In this document: one piece after another, positions 5,072-5,155 of the stretch
Layout of the letters: each line of letters opens with the position of its first letter
Numbering within the stretch: the first letter of the stretch is position 1
Origin: an uncultured bacterium
GTDB taxonomy: Bacteria > Bacillota > Clostridia > Oscillospirales > Acutalibacteraceae
DNA: 5,155 nucleotides
Reading direction: 5' to 3'
NCBI GenBank assembly: GCA_905215105.1
Contig: CAJMOI010000138.1
Span: forward strand, 1 to 5,155
The notes under the pieces: model-generated
Databases searched by the model: none
Seen by the model: the letters and a program-made list of their open reading frames with translations, nothing else
Told to the model about the DNA's origin: nothing
Position numbers and translations under genes: made by a program

Positions 5072-5155
5072 AGGGCGTTTCTGAAAACCAAGAAATGGAT
5101 GGATTTTTCACAAGCAACAGACAGATACAAGGCAAAAAACGCAGGAATCCTTGAT
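5072..5155 (+). other. Non-coding tail, nothing identified
   Basis: These 84 bases follow the terminator and run to the window edge. No open frame with an RBS is seen on either strand. GCGTTT (5075-5080) and its complement AAACGC near 5140 could be the arms of a longer structured or repeated intergenic element continuing beyond the window, but six bases is weak support. Confidence 0.3.

Noticed and set aside
5072..5155. Possible start of an intergenic repeat element or small RNA at the window end
   Set aside because: Only six-base complementary arms are visible and the sequence is cut off; there is too little to claim a feature.

Overview
The window looks like chromosomal DNA from a low-to-mid-GC Gram-positive anaerobe, most likely a gut member of the Clostridia (Oscillospiraceae-like). 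This is an inference. It rests on strong AAAGGAG-type ribosome binding sites, short LTAC lipobox lipoproteins, a Cys-type sulfatase, a Bacillus/enterobacterial-type glycerol dehydrogenase and a very cysteine-rich protein of a kind I associate with Clostridia. No ribosomal or other taxonomic marker is present. Nothing indicates a phage, an insertion sequence or a CRISPR array.

Layout. (1) 1-1281, + strand: the 3' part of a type I sulfatase whose N-terminus lies outside the window. (2) 1304-1344: a near-perfect hairpin between two convergent genes. (3) 1361-2464, - strand: glycerol dehydrogenase (gldA), apparently a single-gene unit with its own promoter. (4) 2564-4051, - strand: two tandem copies of a lipoprotein unit. 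Each has an extended -10 promoter, an RBS, a gene and a terminator. The upstream copy (3411-4001) is intact; the downstream copy (2630-3215) carries a net +1 frameshift after its signal peptide. This block is visibly richer in A+T than its flanks. (5) 4202-4996, + strand: a 264-residue protein with 21 cysteines, divergent from the lipoproteins and closed by a strong terminator (5037-5071). (6) 5072-5155: 84 bases with no recognised feature.

The genes do not form an evident pathway. The sulfatase probably strips sulfate from host or dietary glycans and GldA oxidises glycerol or reduces dihydroxyacetone; the lipoproteins and the Cys-rich protein have no assigned function. Every complete unit appears to have its own promoter and/or terminator, so the window reads as independent transcription units rather than one operon.

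The most interesting parts are the duplicated lipoprotein unit and the Cys-rich protein. In the lipoprotein pair, a 45-base stretch of signal-peptide DNA is identical while the mature proteins have diverged widely, and one copy is frameshifted next to an A6 run. The Cys-rich protein has a CCC-x2-CC cluster and a possible sporulation-type promoter. I found no convincing new defence or mobile system.
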